A DNA stretch of 64,000 nt from Alphaproteobacteria bacterium (lineage in GTDB: Bacteria > Pseudomonadota > Alphaproteobacteria > UBA8366 > GCA-2717185). The stretch covers positions 310,001 through 374,000 of the forward strand of contig WLWY01000005.1 of assembly GCA_012103325.1 (NCBI GenBank), in the 5' to 3' direction. This document shows positions 35,469 to 43,786 of this stretch, piece by piece. The notes under the pieces are model-generated. The model saw nothing but the letters and a program-made list of their open reading frames with translations, did no database searches and had not been told where the DNA came from. Each line of letters opens with the position of its first letter. The first letter of the stretch is position 1. Made by a program: the position numbers and the translations under genes.

Positions 35469-35597
35469 ATGCGACCCTATCGAAATGGCACAAAGCTTAT
35501 GGTTGTTTTATTGGCGGCACTAATAGGCCTTAGCGCCTGCCAATCCACGGTTTTAACACCAGCCGACGCGGAGCTGTTTAAGGATAGTGAAAAATAG
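35469..35597 (+). CDS. Small lipoprotein, 42 residues
   Basis: Short gene with a strong GAGGAGAGG ribosome site 6 bp before the ATG. The product is almost only a lipoprotein signal: basic MRPYRNGTK, a hydrophobic helix VVLLAALIGL and lipobox LSAC (Cys24), leaving an 18-residue acidic mature peptide (QSTVLTPADAELFKDSEK). Comparable entericidin-like and other tiny lipoproteins act in the envelope, but I see no specific homology. It stands alone between a pseudogene fragment and dispersed repeats. Confidence 0.65.
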   Translation: MRPYRNGTKLMVVLLAALIGLSACQSTVLTPADAELFKDSEK

Positions 35598-35644
35598 TTT
35601 TTTGATTGCCTGGCAACTGACTGGCTTTTGGGGTCACGGCTTTT

Positions 35645-35743
35645 GGGGTCAGGTCTTGCAACCACGCATTAGGACCCAATCGCGACGCGGCGTTCGTGGA
35701 TTGCGATCTACTGGGTAAATGTATGAATCCAAGACCTGACCCC
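35645..35743. repeat. GGGTCAGGTCTTG-ended element, copy 1
   Basis: A 99-bp element starting GGGGTCAGGTCTTGCAACC and ending AAGACCTGACCCC. Its interior (CGCATTAGGACC..., GATTGCGATCTACTGGGTAAAT) matches the copy at 41524-41620. Terminal inverted repeats and lack of coding capacity are MITE-like. Confidence 0.85.
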
Positions 35744-35828
35744 GGTTGCCTCTGACCCCGATCGCCTCCCAGTCGCTGTTTTGCAGGCTGTGCGTTGCTC
35801 CTCACCCTAACCCTGAAACACAAGTAAG

Positions 35829-35938
35829 GTCCGGTCTTGAATTGTGAAATTTTGCTGCCGCTCTCGCGCGAACAACAGAGTTCTATTTGCATAGCGTGTC
35901 TGGGTGCGGCCGATTATTCATAATTCGAGACCTGACTC
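35829..35938. repeat. Degenerate GGTC(A/C)GGTCTTG element, copy 3
   Basis: Ends GGTCCGGTCTTGAATT and AATTCGAGACCTGACTC are recognisable inverted repeats of the same family, but the interior has diverged. It lies 35-130 bp beyond copy 1. Confidence 0.5.
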
Positions 35939-36054
35939 TGTATTTCTCACGCCCACCGCGCCCCGCGCCCTTCTTTCCTTGACCGCACCGGTTGTGCCAA
36001 GCTTGTCGCTGCACCGATCCGTTTCCTGCCATCAGCCAGCCGGAGGAACCAGCC

Positions 36055-37308
36055 ATGCCGGATACCACAACCGAACCCATCGCCAACATCACCGAATTCA
36101 GCTTCCTGGAAGGTGTCAAGGTCGTCGACTTTACCCAGTTCGAGGCCGGCACCACCTGCACTGAGGCGCTTGCTTGGATGGGCGCCGACGTGGTCAAGGT
36201 CGAGAACCCCAAGCTGGGCGACCCAGGCCGCCGGCTGAACGTTGACAAGCCGGACGACGATCCCTATTATTTTCACGTCTTCAACGCCAACAAGAAATCC
36301 ATCGCCGTCAACCTGAAGTCGGACTCGGGCTTGGCCCTGGTCAAGGACATGATCCGCGGCGCGGACGTGATGGTGGAAAATTTCGCCCCCGGCGCCATCG
36401 AGCGCCTCGGCCTGTCCTATGACGTGGTCCGGGAAATCAACCCCGGCATCGTCTACGCCCAGATCAAGGGCTTCGGCGAGGGCAGCCCGTATGAGAAAAA
36501 CCTCGCCTTCGACATGATCGCCCAAGCCGCTGGCGGCACCTTCAGCGTCACCGGCGAGGCGGATGGTCCGCCGACCCGGCCGGGCATTTCCATCGGCGAC
36601 ACGGGCACCGGCATGGTGATGGCCTTCACCATCGCGAGCGCCCTGCACAAGCGCAAGGAAACAGGCGAGGGGCACCACCTGCAGGTCGCCATGCAGGATG
36701 CGATCCTGCATTACATGCGCACCAATTTCGCCACCACCGGCCGCACCGGCAAGCCCGCCGGGCGCGCCGGCAGCAAGATCGCGGATTCCCAGTCGGCGCC
36801 GAAGGGGCTGTTTCCCTGCGCGCCTGGCGGGCCGAACGATTATGTCTACATCTCGACCAGTGCGGCCAACCCGGAACATTGGAACCGGCTGCTGAAGGTG
36901 GTCGGGCGCGAGGATTTGATCGGCGACGAACGCTACCACACACCGCGCGACCGTGCGGCGCACGAGCCGGAGGTGGACGAGATCGTCGCCGCCTGGACCC
37001 GCACCAAATCCAAGTTCGAAGCGATGGAACAGATCGGCGGGGAGGGCATTCCGATCGGCCCGGTGCTGGATACGATGGAGCTGAACAATGACGTGACCTT
37101 CGAGCAGCGGGGCATCATGCAGACGATGCGTCACCCGGCGCACAAGCCGTTCAAGATGCCGGCCTGGCCGGTGCGGGTGGATGGCCGGCCGACGCGCATC
37201 AAGCCATCGCCGATGCTCGGCGAGCACACCGACGAGGTGTTGCGCGACTGGTTGAAGCTGGACGGCGACGCGGTGGCGGACCTGAAGACGGACGGCGCCG
37301 TGAAGTGA
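36055..37308 (+). CDS. Class III (CaiB/BaiF) CoA-transferase
   Basis: A 417-residue CoA-transferase of family III, start chosen at 36055 where GGAGGA precedes the ATG. The catalytic aspartate lies in SIGDTGTGMVMAF, and [17 protein letters not shown] and [14 protein letters not shown] segments confirm the family. Compared with the formyl-CoA transferase at 22940 it has DFTQFEAGTTCTEAL in place of [15 protein letters not shown] and lacks the GGGGQPGW loop. It may therefore use an acid other than formate, perhaps another donor that activates oxalate, or an unrelated substrate. It is a single gene between dispersed repeats. Confidence 0.85.
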   Translation: MPDTTTEPIANITEFSFLEGVKVVDFTQFEAGTTCTEALAWMGADVVKVENPKLGDPGRRLNVDKPDDDPYYFHVFNANKKSIAVNLKSDSGLALVKDMIRGADVMVENFAPGAIERLGLSYDVVREINPGIVYAQIKGFGEGSPYEKNLAFDMIAQAAGGTFSVTGEADGPPTRPGISIGDTGTGMVMAFTIASALHKRKETGEGHHLQVAMQDAILHYMRTNFATTGRTGKPAGRAGSKIADSQSAPKGLFPCAPGGPNDYVYISTSAANPEHWNRLLKVVGREDLIGDERYHTPRDRAAHEPEVDEIVAAWTRTKSKFEAMEQIGGEGIPIGPVLDTMELNNDVTFEQRGIMQTMRHPAHKPFKMPAWPVRVDGRPTRIKPSPMLGEHTDEVLRDWLKLDGDAVADLKTDGAVK

Positions 37309-37445
37309 CCGCCAGGGGCGCCCAACACCCTATCCGTTATCCTTCCAATTCTCGGACACACAACAGCGCGAATGTCGGATATCGGGGGAAGCGCGGAAGT
37401 CGATCGAGAACGTTGCGACAGCCGCTTCTAGCCAAATGGAGACGG

Positions 37446-37913
37446 TCAGGACAATTCCACAGTGACCTTGTGGCCATCATAGAATCCTTCACCATCTGCT
37501 TGAAACATCCCGGCGTGATTCCTTACGAAGTAGTTCAAGAGTTCGCCGTTCCAGTGGAACCCGTCGTCGTCAATATCGCCAAGTAATTGGCAACTGACAA
37601 TGAAGCGGGTGTTCTTGAGTTGATTGATAACGCGTCTCTTTGACATCGATAGACCGGGCTTACCGATCTTTTCAATAAACTCCTGAGACTCCTCAGCGGC
37701 AAGGCTTTCGCTGCCGTGGTTACGGTTGATTTCGACGACGATCGGCTGATTTCCTTCTTTATAGTAATACTCAGCAAAATCCCAACTGTCTGATTCGCGG
37801 TCATCATCCGTATCTAAGCGAGCAGCCGGGTTGTCTCGATTTAATGTCGCTTCAAGCTGGTCAATTGACGGACAGGAATCGTCGGTGCAAAAAGCGCGAG
37901 TGTAGTAAGGCAT
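37446..37913 (-). CDS. Hypothetical protein, 155 residues
   Basis: An acidic soluble protein with no signal peptide or membrane segment. It opens MPYYTRAFCTDDSCPSIDQLEATL and later contains YYYKEGNQPIVVEINRN and a C-terminal WNGELLNYFVRNHAGMFQADGEGFYDG. The mixture of beta-like and helix-like stretches and normal codon use suggest a real gene, but I do not recognise the family. Neighbours give no hint. Confidence 0.65.
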   Translation of the reverse strand: MPYYTRAFCTDDSCPSIDQLEATLNRDNPAARLDTDDDRESDSWDFAEYYYKEGNQPIVVEINRNHGSESLAAEESQEFIEKIGKPGLSMSKRRVINQLKNTRFIVSCQLLGDIDDDGFHWNGELLNYFVRNHAGMFQADGEGFYDGHKVTVELS

Positions 37914-38077
37914 AAGTTATTCTATCAAAATTTAGGCGAAAGCCAACGCCGCCTTAGGGTCAAAAGTCCCCGTTAGCCAGCTCCGTCAGTCACGTCTGAA
38001 GCTGCGGGATAAGCGGACGCGAATCCGCGCAAAGCCGACATAGCCGTGTTAACGTCGGATGCTGAGTAGACCTGTGG

Positions 38078-38216
38078 TCACGTCTTGAAACTTGAATTGC
38101 TCACTCGCACGGCGGGCTCGACCGCCGTTGGCAGTGCCTCGCCCTGAGCCGTGGCACTTTCCGAGGCCATCAGTATCTGTCGGCCTAGTCTAACGACGCC
38201 TGTCGCAGAAAGTTCA
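38078..38216 (-). pseudogene. Possible LysR-type regulator remnant
   Basis: Minus-strand reading ELSATGVVRLGRQILMASES resembles the end of a LysR helix-turn-helix domain (LTxAGxxLLxxAxxIL), but it runs into PTAVEPAVRVS and a stop with no effector domain. A LysR gene divergent from a DMT transporter is a common pairing. The remaining intergenic sequence (37914-38077) shows nothing I recognise. Confidence 0.3.
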
Positions 38217-38220
38217 TCTC

Positions 38221-39129
38221 TTGCCGAAACCGACAACCTCCGAATACATACGTGGCTCGCTTTACGGCCTTGCGGCCGTGAGCATCTGGGCGTCATGGAT
38301 CCTGGCCGTGCGGTTTGGGATCAGGACAAGCCTCACACCCTGGGACATCGTGGCAATTCGTTTCGGTGTCGCCGGACTGATCTTGCTGCCGTATCTGCTG
38401 AAGAAGGGTCTTGCCGTCGACCGCCTGGGGGGGATGGGATTGGCAGCGATTATGCTGGGCGGCGGGGCACCGGTGGTGTTGGCTTCCTACGGTGGTCTGC
38501 TCTTCGCACCGGCAGCACACGCAGCATCTCTGTTTACCGCCCTCATACCCCTATATGTAGCGATTTTGGCCGCCGTCGTGCTTGGTGAGGCCTTCACCCT
38601 TGCGAAGCGGATCGGACTCGTCTTTATCGTTACCGGTGTCCTCGGCATTGTCTGGGGCGCGGGCGGCTCGATCGGATCGCCGCAGAACATCGGCCACGCC
38701 ATGTTCATCGGTGCGGGCCTGTTGTGGGCCTGCTATACCGTTGCCCTGCAGAAAGCGAGATTGGAAGGGCTTCACGCGGCGGCTATTGCTGCGGTCGGGT
38801 CATTGATCGCTTACGTACCCGTGCACTTCATCATTTTCGGGACCAGTCTGTTCGACGCGCCGTGGCGTGACCTTGCCTTGCAGGCATTTGTCCATGGATT
38901 TCTGGTGGCCGTGATTTCGTTCATGTGTATCGGACGCGCGGTCAGCCTTCTTGGCGCGTCGAACGGCTCAGCGTTCACGGCCCTGGCCCCCGCGATAACC
39001 GCGATCTTGGCCATTCCTGTCCTCGGCGAATGGCCAGCGACGAGTGACTGGATCGCAATGCTTCTGATTTCGGGCGGTGTCTACATTGCAAGTGGAGGCC
39101 GGCTCCCGGCCCGACGGGTCGGACACTAG
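38221..39129 (+). CDS. DMT-family (EamA) transporter
   Basis: Ten-helix drug/metabolite transporter of 302 residues made of two EamA repeats (about 10-140 and 155-295). Examples are the AVSIWASWILAVRFGI first helix, APAAHAASLFTALIPLYVAI, and the repeat end GSAFTALAPAITAILAIPVLGEWP. Such proteins usually export amino acids or metabolites. The start is TTG 38221; a later GTG would cut into the first helix. The ribosome site is weak. A possible LysR remnant lies divergently upstream, which would have been its regulator. Confidence 0.9.
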   Translation: MPKPTTSEYIRGSLYGLAAVSIWASWILAVRFGIRTSLTPWDIVAIRFGVAGLILLPYLLKKGLAVDRLGGMGLAAIMLGGGAPVVLASYGGLLFAPAAHAASLFTALIPLYVAILAAVVLGEAFTLAKRIGLVFIVTGVLGIVWGAGGSIGSPQNIGHAMFIGAGLLWACYTVALQKARLEGLHAAAIAAVGSLIAYVPVHFIIFGTSLFDAPWRDLALQAFVHGFLVAVISFMCIGRAVSLLGASNGSAFTALAPAITAILAIPVLGEWPATSDWIAMLLISGGVYIASGGRLPARRVGH

Positions 39130-39331
39130 ATTCATAGTGTTGGTGTCCTGATTCACGCGAAATTCAATCCTTTGAGTTTCACAATTAGGACACTAGTTTC
39201 GGGAGTCGGCACGCATAATTTTGATGTCCGGTTTGCCTCCGTTGGCTTCAGTGGGCCGCACCATCGTGAATATGCCAATTGCCTCGAAGACGTCAGTTCA
39301 GAATAATCCAGAAAAGCGATAGAGAGATAAA

Positions 39332-39706
39332 ATGACCCGCGAAGAAACCTTGACGTTATTGGACGACATCGGCGCCGCCTTTGCCCGCCACGATATCGAT
39401 GCCATGGTGAGCTACTTCGCCGCCGACGGTGAATTCGTCAACGCCGTTGGCCCCGACCCGCACGGCACTACCTACAAAGGGCACCAGCAGATCAGGGGCT
39501 ATTTCGAAAATCTGTTCGACATGGTGGAGGATGTGCAATGGGAAAAAACCGACATCCGCGTCATCGATGAAAAGGCCTACGCCGAATGGCACCGCCGCGC
39601 CACGCTGAAATCCGGTGAGACTCAGGACTGGCTGGGCGTCGATATCTACACCTTCGGCGACGGCCGGATCGTCAAGAAAGATACCTACATCAAGGTCGTG
39701 GGTTAG
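39332..39706 (+). CDS. SnoaL-like (NTF2-fold) protein
   Basis: A 124-residue protein of the SnoaL/nuclear transport factor 2-like superfamily. The N-terminal helix TLTLLDDIGAAFARHDIDAMVSYFAADGEFV and the GTTYKGHQQIRGYFENLFD segment give the cone-shaped alpha+beta barrel pattern, and WEKTDIRVIDEKAYAEWHRR supplies the strands. The fold is used by isomerases, dehydratases and binding proteins, so activity cannot be assigned. It precedes the porin gene by 57 bp and may share a transcript with it. Confidence 0.8.
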   Translation: MTREETLTLLDDIGAAFARHDIDAMVSYFAADGEFVNAVGPDPHGTTYKGHQQIRGYFENLFDMVEDVQWEKTDIRVIDEKAYAEWHRRATLKSGETQDWLGVDIYTFGDGRIVKKDTYIKVVG

Positions 39707-39762
39707 GGCAGGGTGGTCCTTCGGCGACGACAATTTGCCAAGACTTGGAGTGAAGGCACAAA

Positions 39763-40884
39763 GTGACGTTTCGGCACAGCTGGACGCTGATAACCTTGGC
39801 GGGAAGCGTTGCCGTGGCGGGCCCGGCGGTTGCGCAAGATCTCAATGTCTTGGAAAAGCGCGTCGAGGCGTTGGAGAAGGCCGGCAGGGGGCAAACGGTT
39901 CAGCGCAGCAAGAAATCCATGTCGCTGACCGTATCCGGACATGTAAATCGCGCGATTCAATTCCGCGATAACGGTTCGGAAAGCGGTGTCTTGCACGTCA
40001 CCAACAACCTGTCCCGAACCCGCGTGCGTTGGGTCGGCGAGGGTAAGATCAACGACGACCTTACCGCCGGGACGCTGATCGAACTCGGCAATCAATCGGC
40101 GATTTCGTCGCGGCAGGATCTCGGCGATAACGCAAATGCGGACGCTGCATCGGCGCTCGATGAACGGCGGATCGAATTTACGATTACCAGCAAGAGGCTG
40201 GGCCAACTCACGGTTGGACAGGGTGATACCGCGAGCGAGGACACAGCGGATGTCGATTTGTCCGGCACCGGGATCGCCACGCTAAGCGGCGACCCCGTGC
40301 TGCTGGCGGGGAGCGAGGCATTTCAGCTCAACAATGCCGCGCAGGGCCGCACGGTTGGGAACGTCTTCAGCAGTTTTGACGGGGCCGGGCGACGCGACCG
40401 TATTCGCTACGACACCCCGGCTTTTGCCGGGTTTACCGTTGCGGTTGCGCATCACAATGCGGACCGCTGGGACGCCGGCCTGCATTACGGCGCGACGTTC
40501 GGTGGGGTCAAAGTTGCCGCCGGCCTCGGCTATGCCGATGACGCGAGCCGCAACTTCAACAAGACGTTTGTTGGATCGCTGTCGGTCCTCCTTCCGATGG
40601 GGTTGAGCGTCTCCGTTGGGGGTGAGACCCATGGCAAAATCGGATATCGCTTCAACCGTTTCCCGTTGGGCGAAACGCGGCTGGCGGTCGAATACAGTGA
40701 AGTGAACGATGGCGCCGGGGTTAACGAAAAAGCGCGTTATTATGGCGCAGCAGCGGTCCAGGTGATCGAGCCCCTTGGCGCGGAGTTATACCTCTCCTAT
40801 CACAATTTTTCTCTCGACGTTGGCGCGGGCGCCGATCCGGACGATATCGACGTTGTAACGGCTGGTGCGCGCTTCAAATTCTAA
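39763..40884 (+). CDS. Outer-membrane porin
   Basis: A 373-residue beta-barrel precursor. The GTG start follows GGAGTGAAGG, a signal peptide runs to about residue 25 (SVAVAGPAVAQD), and a short coiled segment (LNVLEKRVEALEKAG) precedes the first strand SMSLTVSGHVNRAIQF. The chain alternates aromatic/hydrophobic and polar residues, and ends with phenylalanine (VTAGARFKF), the barrel-assembly signal. The pattern matches general diffusion porins of alphaproteobacteria (Porin_4 type). Solute specificity is unknown. Confidence 0.88.
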   Translation: MTFRHSWTLITLAGSVAVAGPAVAQDLNVLEKRVEALEKAGRGQTVQRSKKSMSLTVSGHVNRAIQFRDNGSESGVLHVTNNLSRTRVRWVGEGKINDDLTAGTLIELGNQSAISSRQDLGDNANADAASALDERRIEFTITSKRLGQLTVGQGDTASEDTADVDLSGTGIATLSGDPVLLAGSEAFQLNNAAQGRTVGNVFSSFDGAGRRDRIRYDTPAFAGFTVAVAHHNADRWDAGLHYGATFGGVKVAAGLGYADDASRNFNKTFVGSLSVLLPMGLSVSVGGETHGKIGYRFNRFPLGETRLAVEYSEVNDGAGVNEKARYYGAAAVQVIEPLGAELYLSYHNFSLDVGAGADPDDIDVVTAGARFKF

Positions 40885-40929
40885 TGCGATGATTCTGAAG
40901 TTATTCAATAACACCGAAAGGCAATACCC

Positions 40930-41328
40930 ATGCCCATTCGCTCCATCATGCCGCCGGCACTTCGCGCCGCGTCCGAGCAAGCGAAGATGTCGCCGGGGAT
41001 CGTTCCGGGGAACCATCTCTTCCTGACCGGTATGACGGGGGGCGATGCGCAGGGGCTGGTGCCGGAAGACCCGGCGGCGCAGATGCGGAACGCGTTCGAT
41101 AAGATCGGGGCTATTCTGCGCGAGACCGATCTGACGTTCCGGGCGGTCGTTGAGATGACCAGCTACCATGTCGGCCTGCGCGGTCATTTCGATCTCTTCG
41201 ATTCCATTCGTCTTGAGTACGTTAAAGAACCCTATCCGGCCTGGACCGCTGTCGAGGTCGCCGGTCTGCGCCGGGAGGGCGCTATTGTTGAAATCCGCGT
41301 GATCGCGAAACTGGAGCGGGACGGGTGA
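40930..41328 (+). CDS. Rid-family (YjgF/UK114) protein without the RidA arginine
   Basis: A 132-residue chorismate-mutase-like trimer protein: PPALRAASEQAKMSPGIVPGNHLFLTGMTG at the N-terminus, VVEMTSYHVGLRGHFDLFDSI in the middle and VEIRVIAKL at the end. The arginine that RidA uses to hydrolyse 2-aminoacrylate-type imines (in PAR) is a tryptophan here (YPAWTAVEV), so it belongs to one of the Rid subfamilies whose chemistry is unknown. It is 45 bp after the porin gene on the same strand. Confidence 0.85.
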   Translation: MPIRSIMPPALRAASEQAKMSPGIVPGNHLFLTGMTGGDAQGLVPEDPAAQMRNAFDKIGAILRETDLTFRAVVEMTSYHVGLRGHFDLFDSIRLEYVKEPYPAWTAVEVAGLRREGAIVEIRVIAKLERDG

Positions 41329-41364
41329 GGGGGCGTGTGCCGTTATCTCGGTTCCCCACCGACC

Positions 41365-41480
41365 CGTCATCCCTGACAAGCGGCGCAGCCGCGCAGATCG
41401 GGGATCCATCTTTATGCCGGACGCAGTTTCACCATGGATCCCGGATCTGCGGCGCAAAGCGCCTTGTCCGGGATGACACG
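41365..41480. repeat. CGTGTCATCC-type dispersed repeat, copy 3
   Basis: Starts CGTCATCCCTGACAAGCGGCG and ends CCTTGTCCGGGATGACACG, with the internal GATCGGGGATCC and CATGGATCCCGGATC arms. It shows an uninterrupted version of the position where the IS110 element entered at 28548. With the next repeat it fills most of the 336-bp gap between 41328 and 41665. Confidence 0.85.
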
Positions 41481-41523
41481 TTGCGTGAGGATAGATAACG
41501 TGGCGTGACCGATAATAAGTTCA

Positions 41524-41620
41524 GGGTCAGGTCTTGCAATCACACATTAGGACTCTGTCGTGACGAGACGTCCACAGATCGCGATCTATTAGGTAAATAT
41601 ATGAATGCAAGACCTGACCC
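41524..41620. repeat. GGGTCAGGTCTTG-ended element, copy 2
   Basis: A 97-bp element with 15-bp perfect ends GGGTCAGGTCTTGCA / TGCAAGACCTGACCC. The interior is homologous to copy 1 at 35645-35743. Non-coding, MITE-like. Confidence 0.88.
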
Positions 41621-41664
41621 TAGTCGCACCCTGACCTTAGTCGGGCGGTCGTGGAGATGACGAT

Positions 41665-42018
41665 CTACAATCGTGGCAAAACAGCATATTTGACCGTGAA
41701 AAATATTGGGAAAATATTACAAAATATCACAACTATAATTTTGCCAATAAAAACTTTCCCCAAAATTGTTTTATTCTCTCTGCAAGTTTTCGTTATTATA
41801 TTTTTCCCCATGAATTGTATCCCCAAAGAAGATAGAATCAGAGAGACAAAAAACATTATTGTAATGGTGATCGATAAAGAGAGTGATTTTTTTACCAACG
41901 CGTTAAAAAAGGGATTTGTTCCAAAGTAAAAACAAAATGTAAGAGCCTGCACGGCGATGAAGGCGACTATTGCATTAGAGTACAATTCCAATTGTTTTAC
42001 TAAAGCCTCATCGTTCAT
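41665..42018 (-). CDS. Small membrane protein in an AT-rich island
   Basis: A 117-residue product with three likely transmembrane helices (VAFIAVQALTFCFYFG, ITITIMFFVSLILSSLG and GKIIVVIFCNIFPIFF). The start MNDEALVKQLELYSNAIV has GGAAG 8 bp upstream. Base composition around 41640-42140 is strikingly AT-rich against GC-rich neighbours, which suggests recent transfer. The plus-strand frame over the same bases is Ile/Lys-rich without a fold-like pattern, so I prefer the minus strand. Function is unknown. Confidence 0.5.
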   Translation of the reverse strand: MNDEALVKQLELYSNAIVAFIAVQALTFCFYFGTNPFFNALVKKSLSLSITITIMFFVSLILSSLGIQFMGKNIITKTCRENKTILGKVFIGKIIVVIFCNIFPIFFTVKYAVLPRL

Positions 42019-42296
42019 GTGGAACTTCCAATAATTGGGTGAACTCTTTTCTTACTGGCGATTAATGATGTTCTCGGACGCATAGAAGTTTTGGGACATC
42101 ATATACTGCTGGAATACAGTTAGGTATCGTGTCTCCAAAATTTATGACGATCTCCTCGCCCTTCGCGGCGCGTTCGACGAGACGCGAGAGGTGCGCTTTG
42201 CCATCATTGATGCCGAAGGTCGTTTTCATCGGCGTAGTAAACAGGATTCTACTTCGTTAGTCTTGTTCGCTGGAAAGCAGCCTAAAGGAACCCCCC

Positions 42297-42755
42297 ATGC
42301 CCGAGCTTCAATCGGAATATCTCTTCACCATCACGGTGACCGTGACGCAGCTGCACGATTTCGGCGATACGCCGTTCGGGCTGCGGCATGTCGATATGCT
42401 GGGCGAGGGGACGTTCGAGGGGCCGAAGCTGCGCGGCGCGGTGCTGCCGGGCGGGATCGATCAGAAGATCATCCGCGCGGACGGGGCGATGACGCCGAAT
42501 GTGCGGCTGGTGCTGCGGACCGACGACGACGCGCTGATCTACATGTACTACACCGGCGTGCGGCATGGCTCGCCGGAGGTCATGCAGCGCATCGCCGACG
42601 GGGAGACGGTCGATCCCTCGGAATATTATCTGCGCAACGCGCCGTTCTTTGAGACCGCGTCGCCGAAATATGACTGGCTGAACCGGATCGTCGGGGTCGG
42701 CGTCGGGCGGCGCATGCCGGACCACGCGGCCTATGACGTGTTCGAGATATTGTAA
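42297..42755 (+). CDS. DUF3237 domain protein
   Basis: A 152-residue beta-rich protein of the DUF3237 family. Typical segments are LRGAVLPGGIDQKIIRADG, VRLVLRTDDDALIYMYYTGVRHGSPEV and the C-terminal FETASPKYDWLNRIVGVGVGRR, where family members end. AAAGGAA precedes the ATG. The fold is a small lipocalin-like barrel of unknown function. It converges with the LysR gene 9 bp away. Confidence 0.85.
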   Translation: MPELQSEYLFTITVTVTQLHDFGDTPFGLRHVDMLGEGTFEGPKLRGAVLPGGIDQKIIRADGAMTPNVRLVLRTDDDALIYMYYTGVRHGSPEVMQRIADGETVDPSEYYLRNAPFFETASPKYDWLNRIVGVGVGRRMPDHAAYDVFEIL

Positions 42756-42764
42756 AAGGTTTCG

Positions 42765-43688
42765 CTAAACCTGCCCGGGCCAATCGCCCGCTTCGGTCAG
42801 CGCTGCGACGGTGGTCCGGATCGTCTCCGCAAGGGTGCGCGCGGCTATCGAGGGGCGGCTGAGGGCAGGGGACGCCAGCGTGACCTGCCAGGAGAGCTCG
42901 GGGCGGTAAATCGGCGCGGCCGATAACAGGCCGGCACTCACCTCGCGCGCGATGGCGCCATAGGGCAGAACCGATATGCCCAGCCCCTGCCGCACCAGCG
43001 CCTTGTGAACGTTGAGCGAGTTCGCTTCGAACGCAATCGAGAGGGTGATGCCGGCGCGTTCCGCCGCGTCTTCGATAACTTCGCGGAGCCGTTGCTCGCG
43101 GCTCGCCGTAATCAGTTTTTCCGAGGCGAGCGATGCCAATGGGCACGGCTGGTCGATATGGAAGCCGCGCTCGGGGGTGCCGACCATGAACAGTTTTTCG
43201 GGGACGAGCGCCTCGCGCCGCACGCGTTTGTCGGCGCGCGGGTCGTACAGGACGGCGAGGTCGATCCTGCCGTCGATGAGCCACTCCTCGATATAGCCGG
43301 TGAAGCCCTCGACGATTTCGATCTGCACGTCGGGATGGCTGCGCCCATAGGCGGCGATGACGCGGCCGAGCAGAAAATCCACCAGCGCCGGCGCGATGGC
43401 GAGCGCCACGGGGCCGGTGACGGCGCCGGACCTGGCGCGGAACTCTTCGCGGGTCCGCTCCGCATCGCGCAGGATCGATCGCGCGCGGGTCAGGAAGGCG
43501 CGCCCGTCCTCCGTCAGATCGACGCCACGGCTGTGCCGGTCGAACAGGCGAATTTCCAGGTCGGATTCCAGGAGATGGACTTGTCGCGTCAGGGCCGGTT
43601 GGGCGATCCGCAGACGGTCGGCCGCCTTCGAGACGCTGCCGCTGTCGGCAACCTCGCAGAAGGTGCGCAATTGCTTGAGGTCGAACAT
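42765..43688 (-). CDS. LysR-family transcriptional regulator
   Basis: A 307-residue LysR regulator from ATG 43688. A TTG four codons earlier is an alternative. The N-terminal helix-turn-helix covers FDLKQLRTFCEVADSGSVSKAADRLRIAQPALTRQVHLLE-type sequence (2-41), and the linker helix and two-lobed effector domain (about 90-290) follow. It is divergent from the HAD hydrolase gene across about 98 bp of AT-rich DNA, the usual layout for a regulator of its neighbour. The effector is unknown. Confidence 0.93.
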   Translation of the reverse strand: MFDLKQLRTFCEVADSGSVSKAADRLRIAQPALTRQVHLLESDLEIRLFDRHSRGVDLTEDGRAFLTRARSILRDAERTREEFRARSGAVTGPVALAIAPALVDFLLGRVIAAYGRSHPDVQIEIVEGFTGYIEEWLIDGRIDLAVLYDPRADKRVRREALVPEKLFMVGTPERGFHIDQPCPLASLASEKLITASREQRLREVIEDAAERAGITLSIAFEANSLNVHKALVRQGLGISVLPYGAIAREVSAGLLSAAPIYRPELSWQVTLASPALSRPSIAARTLAETIRTTVAALTEAGDWPGQV

Positions 43689-43699
43689 TCCAGATATCA

Positions 43700-43750
43700 A
43701 ATTATTCTATATTAAACATAAGAACAATATATTTGTGCTATGTTAAACCG
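43700..43750. promoter_or_regulatory. Divergent promoter/operator region of LysR and HAD genes
   Basis: AT-rich stretch between the two divergent starts. TTAAACATA (43712-43720) and TATGTTAAA (43739-43747) form an inverted repeat matching at 7 of 9 positions, and TTCT/AGAA flank it. This is a plausible LysR binding site; promoters overlap it. Confidence 0.4.
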
Positions 43751-43786
43751 CGTGGCAAATACCGGGTCTAAACCGGGGGTAAAATC

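Noticed and set aside
41651..41929. Plus-strand frame of 92 residues in the AT-rich island
   Set aside because: It is Ile/Lys-rich, lacks a ribosome site and opposes a frame with better membrane-protein features and a GGAAG site.
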